A DNA stretch of 64,000 nt from the NCBI GenBank assembly GCA_000310025.1, contig FN649750.1, forward strand, positions 3,427,472 to 3,491,471, given 5' to 3'. Below are positions 22,477 through 34,073 of the stretch, piece by piece. The stretch comes from Ectocarpus siliculosus (lineage: Eukaryota; Sar; Phaeophyceae; Ectocarpales; Ectocarpaceae). The notes under the pieces are model-generated. The model was not told the origin of the DNA, searched no databases, and saw only the letters and a list, made by a program, of their open reading frames with translations. Each line of letters opens with the position of its first letter. Within the stretch, counting starts at the first letter, position 1. A program made the translations under genes and the position numbers.

Positions 22477-24507
22477 CTATCTAGTCTCATCCACTTTGGT
22501 TTCCAAAGAAGGCGATTCTTCTTTCCTGTTTCTTTTGTCTTCGGGTGCTCCTTCAGACGGTCCGCAACTTTCCTCGGCCCCTCGCTTGTTGCCGGTGGCC
22601 CGAGACTTAGGCCCCCAGTATGGCTCCGGGTTTTGCTGATACCTGGTGGCTGTCTTCCTTTGCCAAAGCCCGGAAGGTACCGTGAAATCAGCCTGATGGT
22701 TGGGATCCTTAGACAATATTGCCTGACCTGGGGAACTGGTCTTACGCTTGTCGCTTACTGGGTGTTTCTTTACCCAACAGCGCATGACATCCCACACGAC
22801 GTCGTCCGGAGCGTCCGTCTTCACCGCCTGGGGCTCTTTGTGCTGTTGGGAAACCCTAAAGCCTGCGTTGACGAGGGCTGCCTGCATGTCGATCATCCGT
22901 GGACTATTGCAGTGAAGCGTTGAGCACATGTCGGGCAGCGAATAGAAGAGCGGAACGTCCGGCAGTTCCTCGGACACGGACGTCAGCATTCCGTGAATGC
23001 GCTTCTTAGTGGACGGCTGATACGGTCCGCGATTCTTCTGCACACGGTCTAGCAGAAGCCGTACCCATTCCATGTTGTGGATGGCAGGGCTCCAGATAGG
23101 CCCGCCAACCTTGAACCGCTTGCCGGTCTGAGGGCACAACCCATCGCCAGTGGTCAACGACGGGTTGTAGTTGTTGTTGGACATCTTGCCCACCGGATGA
23201 AGGAAGAACGAGCCACACCCTAAGCTTTGGTGAACATATGCCGCCTTGGTGCAGGCTTTCTTGACCTCCGCCGCAGAAGTGAAAACCCGCACAAAGAGTC
23301 TCACGTAGAAGTCAATGCTGAGACTGAGCACCGGGACAACGTGGCGGCGGTACCGGTTAGCTTGAGCCTCGAGCGCATGCAGCACAATTCGCAGAGCCAT
23401 CTCGTGCAGATACTTTCCTTTGGTGGGCATGCTCCCGTACTTGGCATAGCAAGTTTCTGGGTGCCCCCCGCTGAGCACTCCCATATCTGTGCAAGTTACA
23501 CACAACAGTCCCCCCTCCTCCACACACTGCACGGCAGCATCTAAAAATGGGGCAGCAGAACCGTAGGGATCCAGATCGATCACGTCGAAACGCTGCTTTG
23601 CCGCCGAGCTTGCGTGCATCGCGCTGATGGCATCCCCCTGCTGCACACGAATCTTCGAGACGTCCACCTGATTGAAGTCTATGTTTCTCTGCGCAGCCTG
23701 CACAGCCGCCTCGTCGAGGTCATTGACAACAACTTCCTTCACCCCAGGGATCTCCTTCACGTATCGAATGGAGCGCAGGGCGGTAGCTGCAAGCGCGTCG
23801 AGGATTTGTATGCCATCCGTCGATGCACTATCGGCCGCACGCTGACTCCAGTCTGTGGCATCCAAACCTTCGAGGTCTTGTGCCGTAAACTCAGCCCCTT
23901 CCCTCTGTAACATGGGAGAGTAGGGGTAGGGAAAGTGTTCAATCCACGCGCTTACGGCACATGAGCACATGGACCTCGTCGTGGGCGCAAGCAATAAAAC
24001 ACGAAAAAATAACATATTAGTCGCAGTGGTGGCGTTTTCGAATGCACATAAACCCAAATGAACCCTCTCTTTTAAATTGTCACCGCGACGAAAAACTGCT
24101 GTCCTGCTGTTGCAGGAAGTGCCGCTGAATCCACACACAAGGACGGGCTCAGGGTGCATGTCACTACACAGGGGGGTACAGGGTGAACGTCACACGTCAC
24201 CGAAACGCGCTTTTCCCACCTTTCGCGTCTTGCGGAGAGCCTTCTCGGTCTTCTCCTGGAGACGCTTTTCGGCGAAGAGCTTGATGACGTGGATAGAGAG
24301 ATCTCTGTTGAACTCTTGAACCTTATTGTAGAAGACCTCGTTGCCCTCCGAAAACGGGATCGCGGCCTGGCCCTCCACCAGCAACCGATGTCCCGGCGGC
24401 GGTGGTGGGAGCTGGTCCACAGAGGGACCGCTGGATGCCATTGACAGCTTGCGACGCAGTATTGATGATCTCGACGTGCGACTTCCCAAAAACCTGGCAC
24501 TGAGCAT
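22477..24507 (-). CDS. TRM1: tRNA (guanine26-N2)-dimethyltransferase TRM1
   Basis: Exon 1 is 24507-24220 and exon 2 is 23904-22477 (phase 0), giving 571 residues from the upstream ATG or 549 from the in-frame ATG at 24441. The enzyme makes m2,2G26 in tRNAs using S-adenosylmethionine. Family hallmarks are NEVFYNKVQEFNRDLS in exon 1, the SAM-fold segments LRSIRYVKE and VVVNDLDEAAV, catalytic DPYG (residues 186-189 of the short form, in VIDLDPYGSAAPFLDAA), GGLLCVTCTDM, ETCYAKYGSMP, HEMALRIVLHALE, and the C-terminal QQNPEPYWGPK. The 22 residues between the two ATGs are Arg/Ser-rich without acidic residues (MLSARFLGSRTSRSS), like a mitochondrial presequence. The usual zinc CxxC pairs are incomplete. 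The vertebrate-type CCCH finger is absent. Convergent with CWC15. Confidence 0.96.
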
Positions 24508-24611
24508 GCGAGAGCCTGCAAGCAGAGTAAGGCGGTGACCGCACCAAAGACTTGTTGCAGGTGTAGCAGGCTAGCAAATGCGCTATCTACTGCTTGTGCA
24601 ACTTATCTGGG

Positions 24612-24646
24612 GCTGCGAGCTGCGAGCTGCGAGCTGCGAGCTGCGA
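24612..24646 (+). repeat. Five perfect tandem copies of GCTGCGA upstream of TRM1
   Basis: A 35 bp run of the 7-mer GCTGCGA lies about 105 bp upstream of the first TRM1 ATG. The position suggests a promoter-proximal simple repeat. Function unknown. Confidence 0.8.
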
Positions 24647-25087
24647 GATGCGGCGGGTTTCTACACGTTTGACGCACTAGCAGGCGTCGCCCGAAGGGGG
24701 CATAAATCATGTTTTCTCCCCTGCCCCGCTCGCTTGTAGGCAAAGGTACTCTGCATACAGCAGTACTGTAGTTCGCTCTCACGCTAGCTCTCAGGTGCCT
24801 CTACAGAGCAGTAGAACCATGCATCACCAGGGCATGACTACAAGGACACATGCAATCCGCCCCCGCTACACTCAACGAGCGCAGGTGGTTGGACATGTTT
24901 TGTTGCGGTAACCCGTTCATCGCAAAACGTTTTTTCAAGCACCAGGCAGGCAAGATGGGACTCTGCGGTACCCTGCAATTTACATACAGCAGCATGGTTC
25001 GGGTGTTGGAAGTGAATGCCGTGAGAAGAAAATAGCGCAATGTATTCGAGCATCATTAGCAATAAACCTCTTCTTGTATGTGTTGTA
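24647..25087. other. Intergenic between TRM1 and the TIR element
   Basis: TRM1 upstream region. It holds a TACAGCAGTA motif at 24756-24765. No gene recognised. Confidence 0.4.
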
Positions 25088-25389
25088 CAGAACGCGCCAC
25101 CACTTAAGAACTGAGCAGTTAAGAACTTGAGCCTCAAACAATCCAAAATCTAAGAACTTGGCCATACGAACATATGCTCAGTCCCGACGTTGTATTAAGA
25201 ACAAGAACCCGCTCGGTGTACCAATGCGCATAGAGATAAGAACGGAGCCCCAAAACGCGGCGGCTGCAAGATAAAAACTCAGGAGGCTGGGGGTGGCCCA
25301 AACATAGTTAGTTTCTGATTCGAGGCGGGGGGGGGGGAGAGAGAGAGGACCTCGTGATGAATTCTTGTACGCGCGGAGGGGGAGAGCGT

Positions 25390-25480
25390 ACTCTCTCTCA
25401 TGTTTCGCATGCCTTAGCGGTAAATAGGACAATTGACCAACGTCTTCGAGAGGACGCATCCATGTTCCAACAGGATCACT
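25390..25480 (+). repeat. tRNA-like segment, first copy (diverged)
   Basis: GCCTTAGCGGTAAATAGGACAA, then TTGACC, then a B-box-like end before GATGCCAATCG, matches the better preserved segment at 26262-26355 inside the second half of the same element. Likely a decayed polymerase III-type or SINE-like module. Confidence 0.35.
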
Positions 25481-26261
25481 GATGCCAATCGTTCCTTCCC
25501 ACTTCGAAGTACTTTGTCAAACGTGGCCAAACCATGTTCTCCCTAGCCGATCTACCCTATATCGATATCACTTCCCGCCTTTTCAACCCACTTCCTATGC
25601 CCCAGTACAGCTACCACCGTTTTTTCCTGGCTATTCCATGCCTCAAACACCTCCCTGTACCTTTTCTTCTACATGTCCAACTCAGTCATGTACATTTCTC
25701 TGTCCTTGTCGCCCAACACGGACGTTTCGCAACGACATGAACCCGATCTTCGCTCTCGGAGTCGCATTCACATTGAACTAGTCTTCATCGTCTACCTTCC
25801 TATAATCTTCGTCAATGTTCTCGAAGGCCGTTTTCCCCTCTCCAAAATTTGACCTTCGGCTTTCTCCCTGCATCCATGGTCCATGTAGTAGGTACCTATA
25901 CCTTCTTTCAACATCCGTACACATGGAGACCCTCCTTATCCTTGGATCCTTTTGTTATATGGTGTTCTCTCTCGGCGAAAGAAGCAGATTTCTTCTTGTT
26001 CTCGAACCCCTCTAGATCTACCGTTCGTTTCCAATGTACCAGCCTAATCGATTTTGAACTCTTCCTACTCCGTCTACAACCTTAATCCACTCCCTCCGGG
26101 TCGGTACCTCCATTTTTCTTGTTTGTCCACTTCGCCTCCCAGGCTTCTCTCGGCAATCTCTCCTCTCCCACATCGTACAACATACGGCCTACCTGCCATT
26201 TTAACCTACTTACGCCTCTTCCCGATCGTAGGAGTTGGATCCGAAGGGGGGTGTACTCTCT

Positions 26262-26355
26262 CTCATGTTTTGGCAGCCTTACTTAGCGGTTAGACCGTTG
26301 ACCACGCGTCCTCGACAGGACGGAGCATTGTTCCCACAGGTTCGATCACCGATGG
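26262..26355 (+). repeat. tRNA-like segment with A-box and B-box resemblance
   Basis: CTTAGCGGTTAGACCGTTGA resembles a tRNA D-arm/A-box, and AGGTTCGATCACC about 45 bases later resembles the B-box. A related sequence occurs at 43548-43640 in a DIS3 intron (GTAGTCGTTAGACCATTGAC, then CCGGGTTCTCACC). No cloverleaf acceptor stem was found, so this is read as a tRNA-derived repeat rather than a tRNA gene. Confidence 0.4.
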
Positions 26356-26527
26356 CCAATCGTTCCTTCCTGCGTTGCCAAAAAGGTCGCTCAAACATGT
26401 TTTCCCATCGGTATCACTTTCCGCTTTATTTCCAACCCATTTCCTATGCCCCGGTACAGCTACCGTCTTCTCCTGGCTATTTACATTCGTCAATTGTCTT
26501 TCTTTCTGTACTTTTTCCTTCTACTTT

Positions 26528-26645
26528 TTTTCCCAGCTAGCTCAGTCATGTACATTTCCCTCTCCTTGTACCACGGACATTCCGCAAGTACATGAAGATG
26601 GTCTTCGCCCTCGGAGCGGCAATCACACCTGGGTTTGTCGTCTTC
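26528..26645 (-). pseudogene. Relic of a non-LTR retrotransposon C-terminal zinc finger
   Basis: Reading the minus strand gives a frame with RCDCRSEGEDHLHVLAECP followed by WYKEREMYMTEL. This is the Cys/His pattern (C-x-C, then H, then C-P) with the 'ED-H-ECP-ER' wording common at the C-terminus of LINE-type reverse transcriptases. The matching place in the first interior copy (about 25675-25770) has the same pattern with the last Cys changed to Arg and an early stop. Only this short piece is readable, so the family is tentative. Confidence 0.45.
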
Positions 26646-27313
26646 ATCGTCTACCTTCCCCAATCTTCGTCTACGTTCTCAACATCCCCAGTCCTAGGTT
26701 TGACCTTCAGCTTTGTCTCTGCATCCATTGGCCCTCCATGTAGGCAATCTTTAAATATATTCCTTCTTTGATATTCCGTACACATCGAGACCCTCCGTGT
26801 CCTTGGTTTCTTTGGTTTGATCCTGTCCTTCTCTCTCGCCAAAGCAACAACAGATATCTTCTCCTTGAACCCCTCTAGACCTCCCCTCTCCAGTGTATCA
26901 CCTTTGTCACGTTGGACCCCCTTCCATGCGTCATCTACGACATTAACTCACTCCGTAGGTTGGTACACCAATTCTTCTTGTTTGTCCACTTCGCCTCCTA
27001 GTCTAAGCCTTTCTCGGCAACCTCTCCTCTCCCATACCGTACATGCGGCACTGCCACCTAGGGGGCGATTTTACGGCTACATTGTACTCTTACAGCAGTA
27101 GTGTCTCGCGATGAAATCCACGCAGAAAGACCTGTCTGTGTCCTCTGCATACGGCAATCGGTATAGAAATAAGAACAAGAACCTCGTTTACCATAGGTGG
27201 ATACCTGCTCCAAATAAGAACTTGGAAAATAAGAACATGTGCTCGGTTGGAGGTAACCAATAAGCGTCGAGCCTCAAGCTAAATACGCGGTTCTTAAGTG
27301 GTGGCGCGTTCTG

Positions 27314-28481
27314 TATGTACACATATTAGCACAGCAGCACAGCAGTGAACCGCAATTCAAACTTGTAAATCTTGAGTCGAGCCCATTACAGACAAGCAGC
27401 GTGCCGACCCGCTCATCATACGAAAAACTTAATTTCAGAAAAGCTCACACAAACCCTTACGGTGTCTCAACCTCTGGGCACAGCCTGTTGCTAAGCTACT
27501 TTGGGATTTAGACGGGGGCGGCCGAGCCCAAACACTTTTTGCAGCCTGGTGTTTACTCTGTTTTTCCTATTCGTCGACCAGAGCCTGTTTTTCCTCGCGG
27601 AAACTTCCGAACAAGTATGCGCACAAGGAATAATAGCTGATGGAAGGGCGTACTGCATACCTCCGACCTCGCGCAACACTGCTGTTATCTTATTTTTTTC
27701 GGAGGCAACCGTATACGGCGTTTCATGGTTTTCGCGTCATCTGAGACCAACTGAGACGGCTGTAAAGCTAGACGCCTGATGGAGATACGGGAATCTACTG
27801 CATCTTGTATCCATGGCTCGATGTGTCCGCTTGTGCGTCGCTGCATGGTGTTCGTACAAGGGGAGAGCTTAACGAAAAGAAAAGGATAGCTGTAACAACC
27901 CACTGTTGTGGTCGGACTAAATAGGCAAATTTCCAAACAGCCTCGGAAAGGAGATATGGCAGAAACACGATATGATACGGAGTTCTGTTGTACTGCGGAG
28001 AAGTTTCTTGAAAAACAACGAGAGCCGATACACTAGCTTACAAACAGAGAGGAGGACCCGGGTCAGCTGCTTGGAGCGCCCCGTGGAACTGTAACTCCGG
28101 CGCACTCAATCATTTTCGGACAACACAACCACAGCAGTGGCGAGACGTTCAAATCTTACTTGTACGGGTGCGACAACCTAACTGCGCGAGTCTAAAACAA
28201 GACTGACCTCCGCCGACAGCCGTTGCTATACAGGCATCTTCTAAAGCAGTAATCCCCAACGGAAACAAGCAAGGATAAATACATTTCTACATGCCTGAAG
28301 CACAACACAGATGGTGCGGGGTTGGTGCGCTATGGAAGGGGTGCCTGCCAATTGCGAGACTTAAAAGAATGACACCAGTACAGAATCAGTCCATGTGTTG
28401 TACATATCCGGCGTTGACGTGTACTGGCTTTGCCGAACTTCACGTGGATACAAACAAGAAATAACGTACGGTCACGTCGGC
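27314..28481. other. Intergenic, no gene seen
   Basis: Between the TIR element and the 3' end of the telobox gene. Scattered short open frames only. No splice-consistent coding chain. Confidence 0.4.
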
Positions 28482-31400
28482 TCAGTCCTTGGTGAGGTTG
28501 CGCCACTTGTCCTTCAGGTCTACGGCAGTACGGCAATCCTGGAATTTGTATTGCGCCAAAGCCAGGGACCACTTGCCCCTTCCCAGCGCCATTACCGCAG
28601 CCTTGAGATGCTTCACTTCTTCCTCTGTCCAAGGGTGGCGAGTCCTGGGCCCGCTTCTCTTCTTGGCTTTTACCTTGCCAGAGGCGGAGGGAAGCGCCGC
28701 CGCTTTCGCCGGCTGCAAGGCAGACCAAGCGACAAGCACGCGGACAACGTAACAACAAGAGGAGTTCAGTGCAAGTTGTGATGTGTAACAGAGATCAGAG
28801 AGAAATCGATCGTAATATTGCGTTGCACTTATCTCGTTCAGCCTCCAGCAAATGCAAGATTCAACAGCTGTCGTGTAGGAAAACCAAACGGACAGCCAAT
28901 GTTGTTACGACAGAACGTAGCACCAGCTAGAACAGAGCTGCTTCTTTACACACACGACGCGTACCCACGCTCACCGATGGGCGGTCGCCAAGCGCAGCCC
29001 TCGCTTCTTGGGGCTCGTCTACGCTCTGCGAATCGTCGAAGTCCACCTATATGAGTGCGGTCGGAGCGGGGCACGCAGCGGAAGGTCAGCTAGGCAGTAG
29101 ATGCGAGCAACGTGGTAACGGAACGTGAGGGCGGCACCGGGTACCGAACTCGCGGTACCAAGCCGGTTCCCTGTTGGTTACAAATGATCACAGTATTTGC
29201 CAGACTTGGGCTTGGACTCTCATATGTCTTTGCGCTGAGGATCTGTACCCGCTGCACTTAAAACGTATGTCAGCATCTCGGCGTGCGGTCAAAAAAACAG
29301 CGCGATGGATGGTAGCAATGCGACGTGCATACCTGTTCGCCCCGAGATTCCCTCCTAGTGACAGATTTTCCGCTCCTCCTCGAAGGGGCTCTTCCAGGCC
29401 TGGACATCGATTGCATGACGGTGTGGTCAAAATGAGCCGATGGCATATTTGTAGCGTGTTGAGAGTAAGGTAAAGTTAGTCACTACATTGCCCAAGCGTA
29501 CATGTTCATGTTCAGCAACCTGGAAGGCGCACCTTTTGTCAGCTGGTCCGCCACTGTTGTCCTCGACGGCTGCACGCTTGGCCGCTGGGCTGCTTGGCGG
29601 GGGTAAGCGTTCGCTGATGGCGAGCGCTTCGGACACCGTACCGGGGCGGTGGTCATTTAGTTCTTGCTGGAGGCCCTCGTTGGCCTGCACGATCCAAGCG
29701 TGTATGCACGGAAGACCATGTGTCTGGCACGGTATGGCATATGGCAAAGGGAACCTACAGCCCACGCTTCGTGCGTGGCTCTAAGGGCCACAGGCCGTCT
29801 ATGAAGGCCATGGCGGTTTCCGGGTCTGGCTAGAACATACAGCGATTCCACTTTTGTCAACGGAAGCAAAAAATCGCCAACTGCCGCGTGTTCGCGGTGC
29901 TACATGAGTGACCCAGGACTTCGAAATGCAAACCAGACGGGTGATACGGACGTAGTATGCGATGACTCTCTAATCTTTGGCGGCATCACAATGCCACCAA
30001 GATGATACTATCGTACATGGAATGCGGGGTAGCGAAGAGGTTTCTCACTCTGAAGTTCCACGCAAGCTTCTTTCCCCAGCAGCCACAGTCCGTATGTTCC
30101 CTCCCGAGTAAAAGAACTTCTGGGCACAGATCAAAAACACCAAACTAACAACAGCGATAACCAACGAATGAATCAAGGCACGGAGAGGACCTTAAGTCTC
30201 TGCATACCTTCGCCAATGCTTGGGCAGTAGGCGGTGTCTCTTCGGTAGCTGGCATTGGGGAGACCGCCTTCCTCTTCGCCGACCGCTTCACCGGACTTCT
30301 CGCTGGACTTCTCATTGGAGGCTTGCTAGTGGAGCCCTGGAGTCCAACTTGACGGCCATCCGTCATGTCCACCACATTCATGTCGGAGCCGTCGTTGCTG
30401 TACATCTGTGAACGACACGAGCAAGGATTGCGTGCTGGATCTATTGCGAATCAGCAAATATCTACGCTTCGGTCAGAGACGGGTTGCGGAAGCTCAAGCT
30501 AGCCATACCCAAAACACTTGTTGACGTCCTGCATTTTTGTGTTATCTCATACAATACTCATGTAAGCATCACGCGCACATTCAAACTTGCCCAGAGTATG
30601 CACTAAAGAGCGAACCAGCAGCAAAAGGCCAGACTAAAGGTACCGAAACCGACACTCGGAGACGCAACAAGTCACCACAAGCTCTGTAGTCACCGCGAGA
30701 TTATCAAAATAACCCACAGCATGGAACGTTCCACAACCATGTTGTCGCCTATTGGAGCTCGGCAGCATGGCTAGGACACATGGAGAACGCTGAAGAACCA
30801 TTCCACGGAAATACACACTGAAGTGCCCAAAAGACGGGTGCAGAAAGGGGTGTGAAGACTTCTTCAACAACAGCAATCGACAACAAACGAGGAACACGTC
30901 ATGGTCAAAATCACAGAACTGGCAGTCATGTACTATATACCGAAGCTGGGGCTACTTTCACGACATGCTTGTGACCATAGTGGGTGGTGCGGAAATAGAT
31001 CAACGCGTCATGATTCTCTCGAATTCGCCGTTGACTAGTCACAATACATAATCGGTGACACTACGTCATCGAGACTCTTACAGCTTACCGTGAGGAGTTT
31101 CGGCCTCGGAAGCAGCGCTTGATCCAATGCTCGCGTAAACGCTTTCATGTCCTTCTCGAAGGTACCAACCTTGTTCTCCTGGTACATGTGAGCAGGAGGA
31201 AAGATATGGGGCTTACACATCGCGCGAGCGGAGACAACAGATATTTCGCAACCTGCGACGACAATCGCGACATCTCCGCAAGAGACTAAATATTTGGTCA
31301 TGAACATGCAAGACCATAATCAGCCTGGCGAGGACAGGGTTGGCCGAGTCAATCTTGCGCCTAGCATGCGAGGGCCATCGCCAGCGCCTGCTCACCTTGA

Positions 31401-33587
31401 GCAATGTGCGAAGCTTGATGCTGCTTACGCTGCAGTGCTTCTCTTTGAACACGTCAGTTAGGTTCCGCCTCTCCTTCGATGCGGACATTTGCTCTTCATC
31501 GTCAAGCGCGTCTAGATCGAAATCCACTTGTGGAATGAGTCGGTCTACGACCTTGATGTACGCCTTCGTACAGACGCTGCCCCAGTCAAAGGGCTCCGGC
31601 CTAGCGTGATTCCTTTGTTGGGCTAGGAAACAGGAGAGCGCAGCCTGGCCACCATTGAGGACGAGAGTCGGGAAAACTACTGTTAAAGACAGTGAAAGAC
31701 GGCCGTCGAGCACGAAGCATTCGTCTTCTTCGCGTCGGGTCGGGAAGGGTACTGTGACTGAAAAACCCCAATTCGGGGACACGCACACAACTTCCGCGGC
31801 TATGCGATGCACCTTCGTCGTTTAACGCAAGAAGGGTACATGCGACAGTATTATAGCGTCATGAGCATGTTTCACGGATTTATGGACTTGAGCTACGTCG
31901 AGGTTACCTGTCGCACAAGAGCAGCTCTCATCTGAGGCCACCTTTCCGTGATGATCGCACTGTCGGTGTTCGCCAGGCTCTTGTGCTGACCAGGAAGCAA
32001 AGGACGGGGACGGGGACGGTGACGGGAACCACAAAAATTACTAATAGCTAAAAAATTGCAACAAATACGGCAGTCTATCAACCCAGTCTTGCAGTCCGGT
32101 GACGAGACCCACCCTGAAAGCTGACTCGAGAGGCCGCGTTGGAGGGTACCGCCGCGTTGACTGTCAGAACACAGCACGTAGTGGGTTCGACCAACCGTCT
32201 TACGAAACCGAAACCCCCCGCGGATAAAACGCATGTCGAATGTGTCTCTTGCCGTATGCCCAAAATTCAAAATTCAAAACATCCTACGGCGCTCGACTCG
32301 TTTTCCTGTCCAAACTATGTTAGCAACATGTTGGCAGAGAGCAAAGCGTTCGTTCCGTGCAGATGGGAAAAAAGAGGGAGCGCAGAGTAGTTAATGTTCT
32401 TATATTGGTTTCTGTGATTGCGCCTGATAACTGCTGTGCTTCAAGCACCAGGTGTACATCGCAGCCGTTAGTCCGTTGCATTACTTGCATGTGTCGATCG
32501 AAATATATTAAGGAATAATAAAAACACACACAGAAAGACTACCCATTCGAGATATACCCACAGTCGAACGGGATGTGGTGGAGTCTTTTCAGTGAGTGGA
32601 GGGAAACCGGCTGGGTACTGGACTTATTTCGAGTCTTTTAAGTCTATACACTGATGATTTATACCAGTGATGCCAGCTGGTGCTAAGTACAAAAACATCT
32701 GTATAGGTAACTTACATTTTACAATACATCCCCTGTAGTTCTCTACTGGGTCAACGACAAAATATCGGGGAGAATCCCTCCGTTGTGTCGTGTATTGTAA
32801 AATGCAACCTTCACAGGGGACACGGCGCAGTGTCTATTGACAGCTTGCTGGTTTATTAGACATATTAGGAATAATGTTGTAAAAAACATGGAAGGTGGAA
32901 CGAAGTCTACAGCAGCAGTACATCACCAGCCCTACAATACATCACTCGTTTTTCAAATCTACAGATATTTGAATTTCTAAATAAATAAAGCTGTTTACGA
33001 AGAGGTTTGTCAAGTGCAAGTGACTAGGACACAGCTACAACGGCCAGACGCCGTGTACTATTTTTTCCCATCACCAATTGGTGTGTGCGTGGTTGGAACG
33101 ATTTAAACTCGTATGAAGAGACAGACTGCTGTCCACTCAAGCTATTCGCGATGGAACCATGGCGCCAGGAAGTGCTACGTTACAAGGTGTCCCGCTCTCG
33201 AGCAGCCCCGGATGGGTGCTGTAAATCCAACTCAAATAACCGTCCGACCGTCCGTGCACTCACGAGGATATCAAACCGCTCAAGAAGGCGCTCAAAGGGC
33301 TTCGACGGGTCCTTCTGGTCATGATTGAGCAAGGCATTTTCGAGCTCTTCGTCGATGGCGAGGATGTCCAACCGTAGCTTGACGTCGCTGCCAACGACAA
33401 CAATGGCGTCGTCGCTATGGCATCGTGAGAGGATGTGCTGTGTTTCCACCACCATTTTCTGGTGGGCCATGAGGTGAATCAAGTCATGAGCAAGCTGTTG
33501 AGGAATGCCATCTGTGGCTGATTCACCGTCTCCAAGCTCTCCGACCATCCTGCTACCAGCCAAGGCCCTATTTGCTGGTGACTGCAT
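28482..33587 (-). CDS. Telobox Myb protein, TRF/Taz1-like candidate telomere-binding factor
   Basis: Eight exons close in phase: 33587-33264, 31644-31396, 31178-31089, 30405-30208, 29684-29533, 29399-29333, 29046-28975 and 28712-28482 (stop TGA), about 460 residues. The last exon encodes a single C-terminal Myb repeat with three spaced Trp (about 412, 432, 454), HPWTEEEVKHLKAAV, GRGKWS, and the telobox VDLKDKWRN (about 448-456), which marks double-strand telomere-repeat binders. The preceding linker is Ser/Pro/Arg/Lys-rich with SPARSPVKRSAKRK. The N-terminal ~220 residues are predicted mostly helical (for example QLAHDLIHLMAHQKMV, KDPSKPFERLLERFDIL, FEKDMKAFTRALDQALL). This is where animal TRFs have their TRFH dimerisation domain. 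I cannot show homology there. Start chosen at ATG 33587; an earlier start is possible. Confidence 0.85.
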
Positions 33588-34073
33588 AGCCAGTTGTGCG
33601 AATTTGAACCACTTTCGCGCGAAGGCACAGGCACAGAGACATATCCATATAATGGGGGCATGGGTGATGATCCCATTCGCCGGCCCCCCTACGCGCCCTC
33701 TTTCAGTCAAGTTGCATGCACAGCAGTTCGTGCTTGCCCCTGCTGACAGCATCGGACTCAGCCAGATGAACTCGTGGTGGGTGTATGTCCTCTATGCACT
33801 GGCCACATGCGAAAGCCTCGCTAGGGCCTTTGTGTGTGTTGTGAGCCCAACTAGCGTCACGAAGGAGCACGTCTCTCGTGATGGTTCCCAGTTGATGTGT
33901 ACAGCGAGGGGTGTGGACCATCTAGAGAAGCAACGAATACAGGTGCGTCTACACTACGGCAGTACCCTTGCTGCCTACAGCGGTATGTATCTTTGTATTT
34001 TTGTTCTCGCGGGGCGATTCTTTCATGGGATAAAGTAGTGTATCCCCTTTTAGTTTTGGTCGACATTCGCCGC
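33588..34073. promoter_or_regulatory. Divergent intergenic region, telobox gene / FtsH-like gene
   Basis: About 490 bp lie between the two putative start codons on opposite strands. It presumably contains both promoters. No motif stands out. Upstream exons of either gene could also lie here. Confidence 0.4.

Larger units (their letters stand above)
25088..27313. mobile_element. 2.2 kb terminal-inverted-repeat element with an internal tandem dimer
   Basis: Positions 25088-25111 (beginning CAGAACGCGCCACC) are the exact reverse complement of 27290-27313, and TA flanks both ends (25086-25087, 27314-27315). Subterminal AAGAAC motifs are frequent at both ends. The interior is pyrimidine-rich on the plus strand and consists of two diverged direct copies, about 25385-26215 and about 26257-27067 (period about 870 bp). 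They share blocks such as GTACTCTCTCTCATGTTT, CAATCGTTCCTTCC, AGCTCAGTCATGTACATT and CTTGTTTGTCCACTTCGCC. No transposase is visible. One interior copy retains a retrotransposon-like coding relic on the minus strand. The CAG start and TA flanks resemble Tc1/mariner, but this is not decisive. Confidence 0.8.

Noticed and set aside
26528-26842. Real gene on the minus strand of the TIR element
   Set aside because: Frames are broken in both interior copies, and the readable piece is a retrotransposon-type zinc finger.
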